From Bog-473 sp963744935 (GTDB lineage: Bacteria; Actinomycetota; Acidimicrobiia; Acidimicrobiales; RAAP-2): a stretch of 64,000 nucleotides of DNA. The notes below the pieces were generated by a model, which worked only from the letters and a program-made list of their open reading frames with translations, had not been told where the DNA came from and did no database searches. How positions within the stretch are numbered: position 1 is the stretch's first letter; each line of letters opens with the position of its first letter. Below are positions 50,288-58,394 of the stretch, piece after piece. The position numbers were made by a program, and so were the translations under genes. Location: NCBI GenBank assembly GCA_963744935.1, contig CAVUVM010000011.1, forward strand, positions 231,244 to 295,243, written 5' to 3'.

Positions 50288-51313
50288 ATGGAGCAAGCGA
50301 CGCTTCTGGCAGGGATCCGGGTCCTCGACCTGAGCATCTGGAGGCCCGGGCCCTACGCCACGTCCCTGCTCGTCGCACTCGGTGCGGACGTGCTGAAGGT
50401 GGAGCCACCCGGGGGCGATCCGATGCGTCACTACTCAGGCCTGTTCGACGTGATCAACGCGGGCAAGCGCAGCGTCGAGCTCGACCTCAAGGAGGAAGGC
50501 GACCGCAGCCGAGCGCTGGATCTCGCTGCCGCGGCAGACGTCGTGGTCGAGGGATTCCGGCCGGGCGTGATGGCCCGCCTCGGGCTCGACTACGACGCGG
50601 TCCGAAGGGTCAACCCGGCGGTCGTCTACTGCTCCATCTCGGGCTATGGCCAATCGGGCCCGCGCGCCCCGCTGCCGGGACACGACGTGAACTACCAGGC
50701 CTGGGCGGGCGCACTGTCGCCCGAAGGGGGTGCTGCCGTGATGCCCCCGCTGCCCATCGCCGACCTGGCGTCGGGACTGACCGGCGCATTCGGGGTCTGC
50801 GCCGCCATCCTCGGGCGCGGCGCGACGGGCGAAGGCACGTACCTCGACGTGTCCATGACCGACGTGATGGCGACGTGGACGGGGCCGTCGGGTGGATCAG
50901 AGGTAGGTCGCGACGACCGCCCGTCGCAAGCCGTACCCGGCTACGGCCTCTTCACCACCGCCGACGGCCGTCAGGTTGCCCTGGGCGTCGTGAACGAAGA
51001 GCACTTCTGGTCCCGCCTCTGCGCCGTGTTGGGCCTCGGCGACCTGGCCGGTCTCGACTTCGCCGAGCGTTCCACCCGGGGCGACGAGTTGCAGCGTGCC
51101 GTGCGCGCGGCGGTCACGACCCAACAACGCGATGAGCTCGTCGCCACCCTCTCCGCGGCCGGGGTGCCGGCCTCCCCGGTCCTCGACCGTCAGGAGATGC
51201 TGACCGCGTCACCCTTCCCCGGCTTCCCCATCCGTCTGCCCGTCCCGGTGGCCACCGGATCGGTCCCACGGCTCGATCAGCACCGCGGGGAGGGCTTCGG
51301 CACCGTGCAGTGA
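50288..51313 (+). CDS. CaiB/BaiF family (class III) CoA transferase
   Basis: A 341-residue enzyme from ATG 50288. LAGIRVLDLSIWRPGPYATSLLVALGADVLKVEPPGGDPMR is the family N-terminus; DVVVEGFRPGVMARLGLDYDAVRRVNPAVVYCSISGYGQSGP follows; PGHDVNYQAWAGAL holds the catalytic Asp. The enzymes move CoA between carboxylic acids. It is slightly shorter than typical (~380-400). Its start lies about 43 bases from a divergent gene. It is a likely partner for the acyl-CoA chemistry of this stretch. Confidence 0.9.
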   Translation: MEQATLLAGIRVLDLSIWRPGPYATSLLVALGADVLKVEPPGGDPMRHYSGLFDVINAGKRSVELDLKEEGDRSRALDLAAAADVVVEGFRPGVMARLGLDYDAVRRVNPAVVYCSISGYGQSGPRAPLPGHDVNYQAWAGALSPEGGAAVMPPLPIADLASGLTGAFGVCAAILGRGATGEGTYLDVSMTDVMATWTGPSGGSEVGRDDRPSQAVPGYGLFTTADGRQVALGVVNEEHFWSRLCAVLGLGDLAGLDFAERSTRGDELQRAVRAAVTTQQRDELVATLSAAGVPASPVLDRQEMLTASPFPGFPIRLPVPVATGSVPRLDQHRGEGFGTVQ

Positions 51314-51359
51314 ACCCCGCGTCAGACGGGCCCTGTTACGTTTCGGGCCGATCACCGAT

Positions 51360-51848
51360 ATGAGCCAGATCGCCGACCTCCTTGCCGCCAACCGTGGTTA
51401 CGCCTCGGCACGCGCCAGCATCGAGGACCCGCGCCCGAGCCGTCGCCTCGCCGTCCTCACCTGTATGGATGCCCGCATCGACGTGTTCGCCGTCCTCGGG
51501 CTCCATCTCGGTGAGGCTCACGTCATCCGCAACGCGGGAGGACGGGTGACCGAAGACGTGCTGCGGAGCCTGGCACTCTCCACCGGCGTGCTCGGAGTGG
51601 ACACGGCGGTGGTCATGCAGCACACGAGATGCGGGTTGGCCGGCGTCACCGACGACGCGCTGCGGGCACTGACCGGAGCGGACCTCGGGTTTCTCCCCAT
51701 CGACGACCACGCGGCCGCGCTCCGCGAGGACGTGGCGCTGCTGGCGCGCACGCCCTACCTGTCCCGGTTGCGCCTCATCGCCGGCCTCATCTACGACGTC
51801 GACACCGGCAAGCTCGACGACGTGGTCCGCTCGGAACAACCCGGCTGA
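51360..51848 (+). CDS. Beta-class carbonic anhydrase
   Basis: A 162-residue protein of the short beta-CA type. VLTCMDARID gives the Zn ligand Cys35 and the catalytic pair Asp37/Arg39; VVMQHTRCGL gives His88 and Cys91. EAHVIRNAGGRVTEDVLRSLALSTGVLGV is the conserved core. It hydrates CO2 in the cytoplasm. The gene is compact and converges on glnA. Confidence 0.9.
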   Translation: MSQIADLLAANRGYASARASIEDPRPSRRLAVLTCMDARIDVFAVLGLHLGEAHVIRNAGGRVTEDVLRSLALSTGVLGVDTAVVMQHTRCGLAGVTDDALRALTGADLGFLPIDDHAAALREDVALLARTPYLSRLRLIAGLIYDVDTGKLDDVVRSEQPG

Positions 51849-51854
51849 GCGACA

Positions 51855-51869
51855 GCGCCCGCCGGGCGC
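51855..51869. terminator. Hairpin between convergent carbonic anhydrase and glnA genes
   Basis: GCGCCC and GGGCGC form a perfect six-base-pair stem with a three-base loop in the 28-base gap between the two stops. No T-tract is present. It could end both transcripts. Confidence 0.45.
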
Positions 51870-51876
51870 CGGCTCC

Positions 51877-53301
51877 TCAGATGTCGTAATAGAGCATGAA
51901 CTCCCAGGGATGGGGTCGTAGCCGCACCGCGTCAATCTCGTTGGATCGCTTGTAGTCGATCCAGGTGTCGATCAGGTCCTGGGTGAACACGCCACCCGCC
52001 TTCAGATAGTCCTGATCCGCCTCGAGCGAGTCCATCGCCTCCTCGAGTGAGGAGGGGACCTGGCCGATCTTGGCCAGCTCGTCGGCCGGCATGTCGAAGA
52101 GATCCTCGTCGACCGGCGCCGGCGGCTCGACCTTGTTGGCCACGCCGTCGAGCCCGGCCATGAGGATCGCCGAGAATGCCAGGTACGGGTTGCAGCTCGG
52201 GTCCGGGCAACGAAACTCCACGCGCTTGGCCTTCGGGCTCGGCGAGTACACCGGGATCCGGCACGCCGCCGAGCGGTTCCGCTGGGAGTAGACCAGGTTC
52301 ACCGGCGCCTCGAACCCCGGAACGAGCCGCTTGTACGAGTTCGTGGTCGGCGCGGCAAAGGCCAGCACCGATCGCGCGTGCTTGATGATGCCGCCGATGT
52401 ACCACCGACCGATGTCCGAGAGGCCCGCATAGGTGCCCTCCTGATAGAAGAGCGCCTCGCTGCCGTTCCACAACGAAGAGTGCACGTGCATGCCCGAGCC
52501 GTTGTCGTCGAAGAGGGGCTTCGGCATGAAGGTCGCCGTGTAGCCCGCCTGGTTGGCGACGCTCTTGACGACGTACTTGTAGAGCATCAGCTTGTCCGCC
52601 ATCTTCAACAAGGTGTCAAAACGCATGTCGATCTCGGCCTGACCGGCGGTGCCCACCTCATGGTGCTGCACTTCGATCTCGATGCCGAGACTTTCCATCG
52701 TCAGGATCATCTCCGAACGGAGGTCCTGGAAGTGGTCCATGGGCGGGACCGGGAAGTACCCCTCTTTGTAACGCGGCTTGTACCCGAGGTTCGGGCCCTC
52801 GTCGCGGCCGGAATTCCAGATGCCCTCGATCGAGTCCACCTGGTAGAAGGCAGAGTGCTGGTCCTGCGAGAACCGCACGTCGTCGAAGATGAAGAACTCG
52901 GCCTCGGGCCCGAAGTACGAGGTATCGGCGATACCGGTCGACTTCACGTGCGCCTCGGCCTTCCGGGCGACGTAGCGGGGATCGCGGCTGTAGGGCTCGA
53001 GGGTGAGCGGGTCGTGCACGAAGCAGTTCAGGTTGAGCGTCTTGTGCTGACGGAACGGGTCGATCACCGCCGTCGAGGGATCGGGCAGCAGGATCATGTC
53101 GGACTCGTGGATCTGTTGGAAGCCGCGGATGGACGAACCGTCGAACCCGTTGCCTTCGGTGAACATCTCCTCGGTGAGCGTGTGCGCCGGCATGGAGAAA
53201 TGCTGCATCAGGCCGGGGAGGTCGCAGAACCGGAGGTCGACGACCTCGATCCCCTCGTCCTTGACGAGGCGAACGACCTCGGCTGGGTTGCGCTCTTGCA
53301 T
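51877..53301 (-). CDS. glnA: Type I glutamine synthetase
   Basis: A 474-residue enzyme making glutamine from glutamate, ammonia and ATP. FGPEAEFFIFDDV (metal-binding Glu), VQHHEVGTAGQAEIDMRF, NGSGMHVHSSLW, KRLVPGFEAPVNLVYSQRNRSAACRIP and RVEFRCPDPSCNPYLAFSAILMAGLDG are the GS-I motifs. The adenylylation segment reads VDEDLFDMPADE: Phe402 stands where the modifiable Tyr of E. coli-type enzymes sits. ATG 53301 is chosen because of the AGAGGAGA site upstream; an earlier in-frame start gives an unrelated N-terminus. Adenylylation control therefore appears absent. An inverted repeat upstream (53370-53399) may regulate it. Confidence 0.96.
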   Translation of the reverse strand: MQERNPAEVVRLVKDEGIEVVDLRFCDLPGLMQHFSMPAHTLTEEMFTEGNGFDGSSIRGFQQIHESDMILLPDPSTAVIDPFRQHKTLNLNCFVHDPLTLEPYSRDPRYVARKAEAHVKSTGIADTSYFGPEAEFFIFDDVRFSQDQHSAFYQVDSIEGIWNSGRDEGPNLGYKPRYKEGYFPVPPMDHFQDLRSEMILTMESLGIEIEVQHHEVGTAGQAEIDMRFDTLLKMADKLMLYKYVVKSVANQAGYTATFMPKPLFDDNGSGMHVHSSLWNGSEALFYQEGTYAGLSDIGRWYIGGIIKHARSVLAFAAPTTNSYKRLVPGFEAPVNLVYSQRNRSAACRIPVYSPSPKAKRVEFRCPDPSCNPYLAFSAILMAGLDGVANKVEPPAPVDEDLFDMPADELAKIGQVPSSLEEAMDSLEADQDYLKAGGVFTQDLIDTWIDYKRSNEIDAVRLRPHPWEFMLYYDI

Positions 53302-53369
53302 CTGACGTCTCCTCTGCGATTTCGTCGAGCTGACGCCAGGTGCGCGCTCGTTGCCAATCAGAGTCGTCT

Positions 53370-53399
53370 GGTATTTAACACAGTGATCTTGCAAATACC
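53370..53399. promoter_or_regulatory. Inverted repeat upstream of glnA
   Basis: GGTATTT (53370-53376) and AAATACC (53393-53399) are perfect complements separated by 16 bases, in an AT-rich island 69 bases upstream of the glnA start. The spacing (half-site centres 23 bases apart, about two helical turns) suits a dimeric regulator. A nitrogen-related regulator is a guess; the motif does not match one I can name with confidence. Confidence 0.5.
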
Positions 53400-53542
53400 C
53401 AGCTGAGAGGCCGAGTTCATCAAGTCTTCACAATGCGCGCCTGACGTCGCACCCTTCGCGTCCACGGCGTGCGAGCGAGGTGGACCACGACTGCACGACA
53501 CCGAGGCGAGTACGTTGCGCCCATGCGAGCCGTGCGACGCCG

Positions 53543-54475
53543 GTGACGTACACGAAGGGTCTCGACGAGGTGTCCGACGGCGTGTGGGCCTACCTCCAGC
53601 CCGACGGTGGGTGGGGTTGGTCCAATGCCGGACTGGTCACCAGCCACGACCAGTCGCTGCTGATCGACACCCTCTTCGACCTCAGCTTCACAGCCGAGAT
53701 GCTCCATGCCATGCGCGGAGCCACGCACGCGGCCGACCAGATCGACACCGTGGTGAACACGCACGCAAACGGCGACCATTGCTTCGGCAACGCGCTCGTG
53801 GCCGACTCTGTGATCATCTCCTCGGCGCGCTGCGCCGAGGAGATGGCTACGCTGCCGCCGGCGACCATGGACGCCTTGATGAAGTCGGCTGCGTCGCTGG
53901 GAGCCACCGGTGAGTTCGTGGCGCGTATCTTCGCTCCCTTCAATTTCGAGGACATCCCGCTCACCCTTCCGTCGAGGACATTCGGCGGTCAGCTCGACCT
54001 CCGCGTCGGCGACCGCGTCGTGACGCTCCTCGAAGTCGGGCCCGCCCACACGGCCGGTGATGTCATTGCCCACCTCCCCGACGAGGGCGTGGTCTTCACC
54101 GGCGACATCCTGTTCCACCAAGGCCATCCCATCGTGTGGGCCGGACCGGTGGCCAACTGGATCGCCGCCTGCGACCGGATCCTCGAACTCCAGCCTCGTG
54201 TCCTAGTTCCCGGACACGGTCCGCTGGCAACCGTCGACGCCGTCGAGGACCTGAAGGACTATTTCGAATTGCTCTCCCGTGAGGCGCGGCTCCGCTTCGA
54301 CGCCGGGCTGACGCCGCTCGAGGCCGCACGCGACATCGACCTCGGTGCCTATGCCGGCTGGGGCGAGCCCGAACGGGTGGTCGCCAATCTCCACGCGCTC
54401 TACCGGGACTTCGGCGAGACCGGGCCGGCTGACGCGCTGACCATGCTGGGAGAGATGGCGGCGCTCGCCCATTGA
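53543..54475 (+). CDS. MBL-fold metallohydrolase
   Basis: A 310-residue protein from GTG 53543. VVNTHANGDHCFGNAL is the HxxxDH-type metal motif (His-Ala-Asn-Gly-Asp-His), GPAHTAGDVIAHLPDEGVVFTGDILFHQGHPIVWAG supplies the next His and the bridging Asp, and VLVPGHGPLA the last His. It acts as a hydrolase, lactonase or persulfide-type enzyme; the substrate is unknown. The ~240 bases before it are the divergent region shared with glnA. Confidence 0.88.
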   Translation: MTYTKGLDEVSDGVWAYLQPDGGWGWSNAGLVTSHDQSLLIDTLFDLSFTAEMLHAMRGATHAADQIDTVVNTHANGDHCFGNALVADSVIISSARCAEEMATLPPATMDALMKSAASLGATGEFVARIFAPFNFEDIPLTLPSRTFGGQLDLRVGDRVVTLLEVGPAHTAGDVIAHLPDEGVVFTGDILFHQGHPIVWAGPVANWIAACDRILELQPRVLVPGHGPLATVDAVEDLKDYFELLSREARLRFDAGLTPLEAARDIDLGAYAGWGEPERVVANLHALYRDFGETGPADALTMLGEMAALAH

Positions 54476-54568
54476 CGCCCGACTCGGACGGCAATGCCCA
54501 TAGCAACCCGGCGCGTCGCCTGGACCTGCACCAGGACTGAGCGGGACGAGACGGGGTATACACGAGGG

Positions 54569-56089
54569 GTGCAGTCGCGCACGGCCGCGTGGGTGATCGG
54601 AGGTCGCTACCGCGTCGACGGCCTGTTGGGCGAGGGCGGGATGGCGCGCGTCTTTGGAGCCTTCGACGATCGCCTCGGACGCCCGGTGGCGGTCAAGATC
54701 TTGCGCGCCGAAACCGAAGAGCTCCCCGGCATGCGCCAGCGGTTCCAGCAAGAGGCGCGCATTGCGGCGCGGCTCGTGCATCCCCACATCGTGGCGGTCC
54801 TCGACTACGGGGAGGACGGCACGTCCTCCTACCTCGTCATGGAGCGCCTCTACGGCACGACACTCCGCGACGAGATCGTGCGCAGCCCGCTGTCCCAACG
54901 GCGGCTGATGCTCGTCGCCAGCGAGACGCTCAGCGCACTTGCCGCGGCGCACCGGCGCGGGGTCCTGCACCGCGACATCAAGCCGAGCAACATCTTGATC
55001 CACGACGACGGCCACACCAAGATCACCGACTTCGGCATCGCCAAGAGCTTCGACGCTCGGGGCCGTTCCGACCGCGCGCTGGACGACCTGACGATGACGG
55101 GCGTGGTACTCGGCACACCCGGCTACCTCGCACCGGAGCGCCGCACGGGTCGTCCCGCGACCGTCCAGTCCGACCTCTACTCGGTTGGCGCGGTCATGCT
55201 CGAGGCGGCCACGGGATGTCGGCTGAGTGTCACCGGCGTGGGGCCCGAGATGCTGGTGCCTCCGTTCCGGGACGTCGTCCGCCGAGCCCTGGCCGCCGAT
55301 CCCACCGACCGCTTCACCTCGGCCGACGCCATGCTCCAGGCGCTGCACAGCCAGCCGAGGCAGCCCATGACGATCACCGGGCCATCGGGTTCGCGCACGC
55401 AGCCCATGGCGCCGGTATCTCCCACTCCTCCTCGGCAGCCCCCAGCCCCCACCGCGCGCGCCCGTACCGCGATCGCGCCGCCGCGCCTCCCGCCACCACC
55501 TGAGCCGGCACCGTCGCCACGCCGCCATCGTGGGCGCCGCCGGGCCGCCCTCCTGCTCGTCGCGCTGGCCGTACTGCTGGTAGCGCTCTTCTTCGTGCTT
55601 GCCACCACCACCCAGCCGACCGGACGGGCCGCCGGCTCGTCGTCGCACCACGTCGCGCGAACGACGGCTCGACAGACCACGACGACGCAGGCGCCCCAGG
55701 ACCCCGAACGAACTGCCATCGACTCCCTGGCCACGTCACTGGCCAGCGGTGGGCTCCCCGGCGACGGTGCGCTGGCCAGCTCACTCGCTGCCACCGCGGC
55801 GGAGCCAGCCGGCCCCGACCGCGAGGCGCTGGCCCAGCAGACGCTGTCGTTGGCCCAGGTGCTCCTCGACGGCGGCGGCATCACCAACGGGCAGTATCAA
55901 GAGGTCGTGTCCGCATTGGCGCCGACCGGTGCGACGCCACCAACTCCGATCACCGTGCCCACTCCGTCACAACCCGGCGGGCTGGCCGGGAGCACCGGAC
56001 CCGGACCCGGACCCGGACCTGGCAGCGGCACCGGGCCCAGCGCCGGTGATGGGCACCGACACCGGCACCAGGACGGTCTCGGCGGCTGA
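54569..56089 (+). CDS. Serine/threonine protein kinase (PknB-like), membrane anchored
   Basis: A 506-residue protein from GTG 54569. Kinase domain ~13-270: GEGGMARVFGAFD (glycine loop), AVKIL (Lys43), HRDIKPSNILIH (Asp136) and DFGIAKSF (Asp154). A Pro/Thr-rich linker follows, then basic residues and one membrane segment (LLLVALAVLLVALFFVLAT, ~330-348). The external part is short, Thr/Ala-rich and ends in a Gly-Pro repeat and a His-rich tail. No PASTA repeats are present, so it is not a true PknB. It would phosphorylate cytoplasmic targets in response to an outside signal. Confidence 0.92.
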   Translation: MQSRTAAWVIGGRYRVDGLLGEGGMARVFGAFDDRLGRPVAVKILRAETEELPGMRQRFQQEARIAARLVHPHIVAVLDYGEDGTSSYLVMERLYGTTLRDEIVRSPLSQRRLMLVASETLSALAAAHRRGVLHRDIKPSNILIHDDGHTKITDFGIAKSFDARGRSDRALDDLTMTGVVLGTPGYLAPERRTGRPATVQSDLYSVGAVMLEAATGCRLSVTGVGPEMLVPPFRDVVRRALAADPTDRFTSADAMLQALHSQPRQPMTITGPSGSRTQPMAPVSPTPPRQPPAPTARARTAIAPPRLPPPPEPAPSPRRHRGRRRAALLLVALAVLLVALFFVLATTTQPTGRAAGSSSHHVARTTARQTTTTQAPQDPERTAIDSLATSLASGGLPGDGALASSLAATAAEPAGPDREALAQQTLSLAQVLLDGGGITNGQYQEVVSALAPTGATPPTPITVPTPSQPGGLAGSTGPGPGPGPGSGTGPSAGDGHRHRHQDGLGG

Positions 56090-56244
56090 CGCGTGGCCCG
56101 CGAGCGAACGGTCGCGGGGTGCCGATGATCCTTCGAACCTCCGTCGCACGTCTCCGGTGAAGTTGAGACTCATCATGCGATACTTCCGCCCAGGGGAAAC
56201 CAAGGCCGCTCACCGGGATGCGGCACCTCGGGTGAGGAGGCTCC

Positions 56245-57381
56245 ATGCAAACCGTGCTGATCCTGGGCGCCGGGTTCGCCGGCCTGGAGCTGGCAACGAG
56301 GCTGTCCGAAGAGGTGCCGCAGGAGCTCGACGTCACCATCGTCGACAGCAGCGACACCTTCGTCTTCGGCTTCTCCAAGCTCGACGTCATGTTCGGCCGT
56401 GCGTCGCTCACGGAGGTGCGCCTGCCCTATGCGAGGCTGAACAAGCCAAGCGTTCGCTTCGCGCAGGAGACGGTCACCAGCATCGACCCGGAGAGACGGC
56501 GCGTGACGACGAACGCGTCAGAGTACGAGCCTGACATCCTGGTGGTCGCACTCGGGGCCGACGTCGATCCTGCGGCGACGCCCGGACTCGAGCAGGAGGG
56601 TTCTGAGTACTACTCGGTTTCAGGAGCCGAGAAGGTCAGTCGCCTTCTGCCCTCGTTCCCTGGGGGCGACGTGATCATCGGCGTGCTCGGCCCCTTCTTC
56701 AAGTGCCCGGCAGCGCCATTCGAGACCGCGGTCATGATGCACGACTTCCTCGAGCGTCGGAACCTTCGATCTTCGTCGACGATCAAGGTCGTGAGCCCCA
56801 TGCCGAGGCCCATTCCGATCTCGGCCGAAGCATCGGAGGGAATCCTCAATGCCTTGCGCGAACGGGATATCGGTTGGTGGCCCGAGACGAAGTTCACGAG
56901 ACTCGACCCCGGAGCCAAGGTGGCCACGCTCGCTGACGGACGCTCAGAGCCCTACGACCTGTTCCTCGGCGTGCCGGTCCACCGGGCCCCTCGGGTGGTC
57001 GAGGAATCCGCGCTGGTGGAGGGGGGATGGATACCGGTCGATCCCGCCACCTTCGCAACGCGATTCGACAACGTCTATGCCATCGGCGACGTCACCAGTG
57101 CACCCGTGCCACGGGTCGGAGCGATCGCCGAGGGAGAGGCGCGGACGGTGGCCGACGTCCTCATCCATCAGGTGCGGGGCGGCGACGCGCCGGCGCCCTA
57201 CGCTGGGATCGCCACCTGCTACATCGAGATGGGCGGTGCGAAGGTGGCGCGCTTCGAGGCCAACTTCTTGAGCGGGCCCACACCCTTCGGTACCTTCACC
57301 GACGGCTCCGAGGAGATCGCCGCGTCCAAGGTCGAGTTCGGCGCCACCCGGCGCAAGCGCTGGTTCGACCTGGAGTCGTGA
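56245..57381 (+). CDS. NAD(P)/FAD-dependent oxidoreductase, sulfide:quinone oxidoreductase-like
   Basis: A 378-residue two-dinucleotide-binding flavoprotein. VLILGAGFAGLELATRL is the FAD site; EYEPDILVVALGADVDP and NVYAIGDVTSAPVPRVGAIAEGEAR are the second Rossmann and C-terminal FAD motifs. GPFFKCPAAPFETAVMMHDFLE around Cys154 matches the SQR/FCSD type, where this Cys forms part of the sulfide-reactive pair, and YIEMGGAKVARFEANFL is an SQR-like membrane-facing tail. NDH-2 is an alternative. A strong GAGGAGG site precedes the ATG. Confidence 0.82.
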   Translation: MQTVLILGAGFAGLELATRLSEEVPQELDVTIVDSSDTFVFGFSKLDVMFGRASLTEVRLPYARLNKPSVRFAQETVTSIDPERRRVTTNASEYEPDILVVALGADVDPAATPGLEQEGSEYYSVSGAEKVSRLLPSFPGGDVIIGVLGPFFKCPAAPFETAVMMHDFLERRNLRSSSTIKVVSPMPRPIPISAEASEGILNALRERDIGWWPETKFTRLDPGAKVATLADGRSEPYDLFLGVPVHRAPRVVEESALVEGGWIPVDPATFATRFDNVYAIGDVTSAPVPRVGAIAEGEARTVADVLIHQVRGGDAPAPYAGIATCYIEMGGAKVARFEANFLSGPTPFGTFTDGSEEIAASKVEFGATRRKRWFDLES

Positions 57382-57390
57382 GGGGCTCCG

Positions 57391-57999
57391 TTAGGGCAGC
57401 CCCGCTGGTCCGCCACCGGAGGCGACCCGGCGTTCACGTCGGCTGCGGTGCTGTGTCGAGCCAGGGAGGTCCGGCGGATCCTCCGCGGCGGTGGGCTGCA
57501 GACGGCCGCTCTCGGCCAGCTGTGTGTGTGCCCCAGCCACGTGGCAGTAGGCCACGAGCCGGTCGTGATCCTCAATTCCGACGGGCGTGATCGTGCCGCC
57601 CACGCGCCAGCGGTCAGGCCCGGCGTCATCGGTGCAGCACGTCGCGACAGTCAGGCAGAGCCGCACCGGGTGGGTGCCACCATTGAATTCCGGGAGCTGT
57701 GCCACCAGCTCGAGACGCTGACCCAGCGACACCGCATGCGGTGCGATGAGGCCCGCCCCCGACGGTGTGAGGTCCACGATCTGGACGATCTCGCCGCCCG
57801 CTCTGGCCGCGACTTCGGTTGGCGTCCGATCGGGGCCGCGCCGCTGACGCCGGCGGCCCACCGTCGCCAGGACGGTCGCCAGCCGAATGACCGCTTCGTT
57901 GCGGACTCGGCCGGTCGGCGCCGAGGGGCGAGCAGGCACACCATTCATCAACATCGGAATCGACCGGTTCCCGTTGCGCCTTGAGGACTGAGACGGCAT
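57391..57999 (-). CDS. PilZ-domain-like protein
   Basis: About 202 residues from ATG 57999, although the true start is uncertain and the first ~45 residues are not conserved in appearance. RRRQRRGPDRTPTEV gives the basic RxxxR-type stretch; VQIVDLTPSGAGLIAPHAVSLGQRLELVAQLP is the DxSxxG PilZ core (here Asp-x-Thr-Pro-Ser-Gly-Ala-Gly); later strands contain VRLCLTVATCCTDDAGPDRWRVGGTITPVG. PilZ domains bind cyclic di-GMP and change motility or polymer secretion. Its stop is nine bases from the flavoprotein stop. Confidence 0.6.
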   Translation of the reverse strand: MPSQSSRRNGNRSIPMLMNGVPARPSAPTGRVRNEAVIRLATVLATVGRRRQRRGPDRTPTEVAARAGGEIVQIVDLTPSGAGLIAPHAVSLGQRLELVAQLPEFNGGTHPVRLCLTVATCCTDDAGPDRWRVGGTITPVGIEDHDRLVAYCHVAGAHTQLAESGRLQPTAAEDPPDLPGSTQHRSRRERRVASGGGPAGLP

Positions 58000-58222
58000 T
58001 GGTCTTCAGATGGTCAACTGAGCGACAACCGAAGATGACGCCAGGCACGCTCAGCCGGATCCGAGTACTGGCACCGAGGCGGAGGTCAACTGTGCGGCAC
58101 AAAAAGAGGCCCGTCATGAAATTACGAATGTGCCGAAGCCGGGCAGTGGAGTGGGCGTGAGGAGCCGGAGCCAGAGTGAGACAGAGCTGCCGAGCTCTCA
58201 CACCTGAAGTGGTGGGTTGCGG
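58000..58222 (-). other. Gap between tRNA-Val and the PilZ gene
   Basis: No supported gene. It holds two copies of CAGTTGACC on the minus strand (about 58009-58017 and 58084-58092), which could be promoter -35 elements for the PilZ gene or a duplicated operator, and a terminator-like hairpin nearer the tRNA. A short T-rich run lies around 58098-58103. Confidence 0.35.
58183..58198 (-). terminator. Hairpin downstream of tRNA-Val
   Basis: AGAGCT and AGCTCT form a perfect six-base-pair stem around a four-base loop, 25 bases beyond the tRNA 3' end on the minus strand. A C/T-rich stretch follows. Likely tRNA transcription terminator or processing stem. Confidence 0.4.
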
Positions 58223-58295
58223 TGGGCCGTAGAGGACTCGAACCTCTGACCCCTTGCGCGTCATGCAAGTGCGCTACCAACTGCGCCAACGGCCC
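58223..58295 (-). tRNA. tRNA-Val (anticodon GAC)
   Basis: A complete 73-base cloverleaf on the minus strand. The acceptor stem GGGCCGT pairs with ACGGCCC over seven base pairs, the D stem is GCGC/GCGC, and the anticodon stem CTTGC/GCAAG closes the loop ATGACGC, placing GAC at positions 34-36 with T33 before it. The T arm is AGAGG-TTCGAGT-CCTCT. The discriminator is A at 58223; CCA is not encoded. It reads valine codons GUC and GUU. No duplicate of its 3' end was noticed in the window, so there is no sign of an integrated element. Confidence 0.95.
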
Positions 58296-58358
58296 CTCGG
58301 CAGAAACCCTACCACCGGCCCAATTCGGAACCCCATGGGGGGTACGCGAGTGTGGCCT

Positions 58359-58387
58359 CAGACACGCCGCTGATCTGTCCATAGAAT
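58359..58387 (+). promoter_or_regulatory. Candidate promoter CAGACA-N17-TAGAAT, probably leaderless
   Basis: CAGACA (58359-58364) and TAGAAT (58382-58387) are separated by 17 bases. Both match the sigma70 consensus in most positions. The GTG of the PhyH gene starts at 58395, where transcription would begin, and there is no ribosome binding site. It is weaker than the ArsR promoter but has the same layout. Confidence 0.5.
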
Positions 58388-58394
58388 TGCGTCC

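Noticed and set aside
57626..58264. Alternative minus-strand frame across the PilZ gene and the tRNA
   Set aside because: It runs through the tRNA gene and loses any pattern in the PilZ region; there is no support for coding.
58223..58295. tRNA-Val as an integration site of a mobile element
   Set aside because: No integrase, no repeated tRNA 3' end and no composition change were seen nearby.
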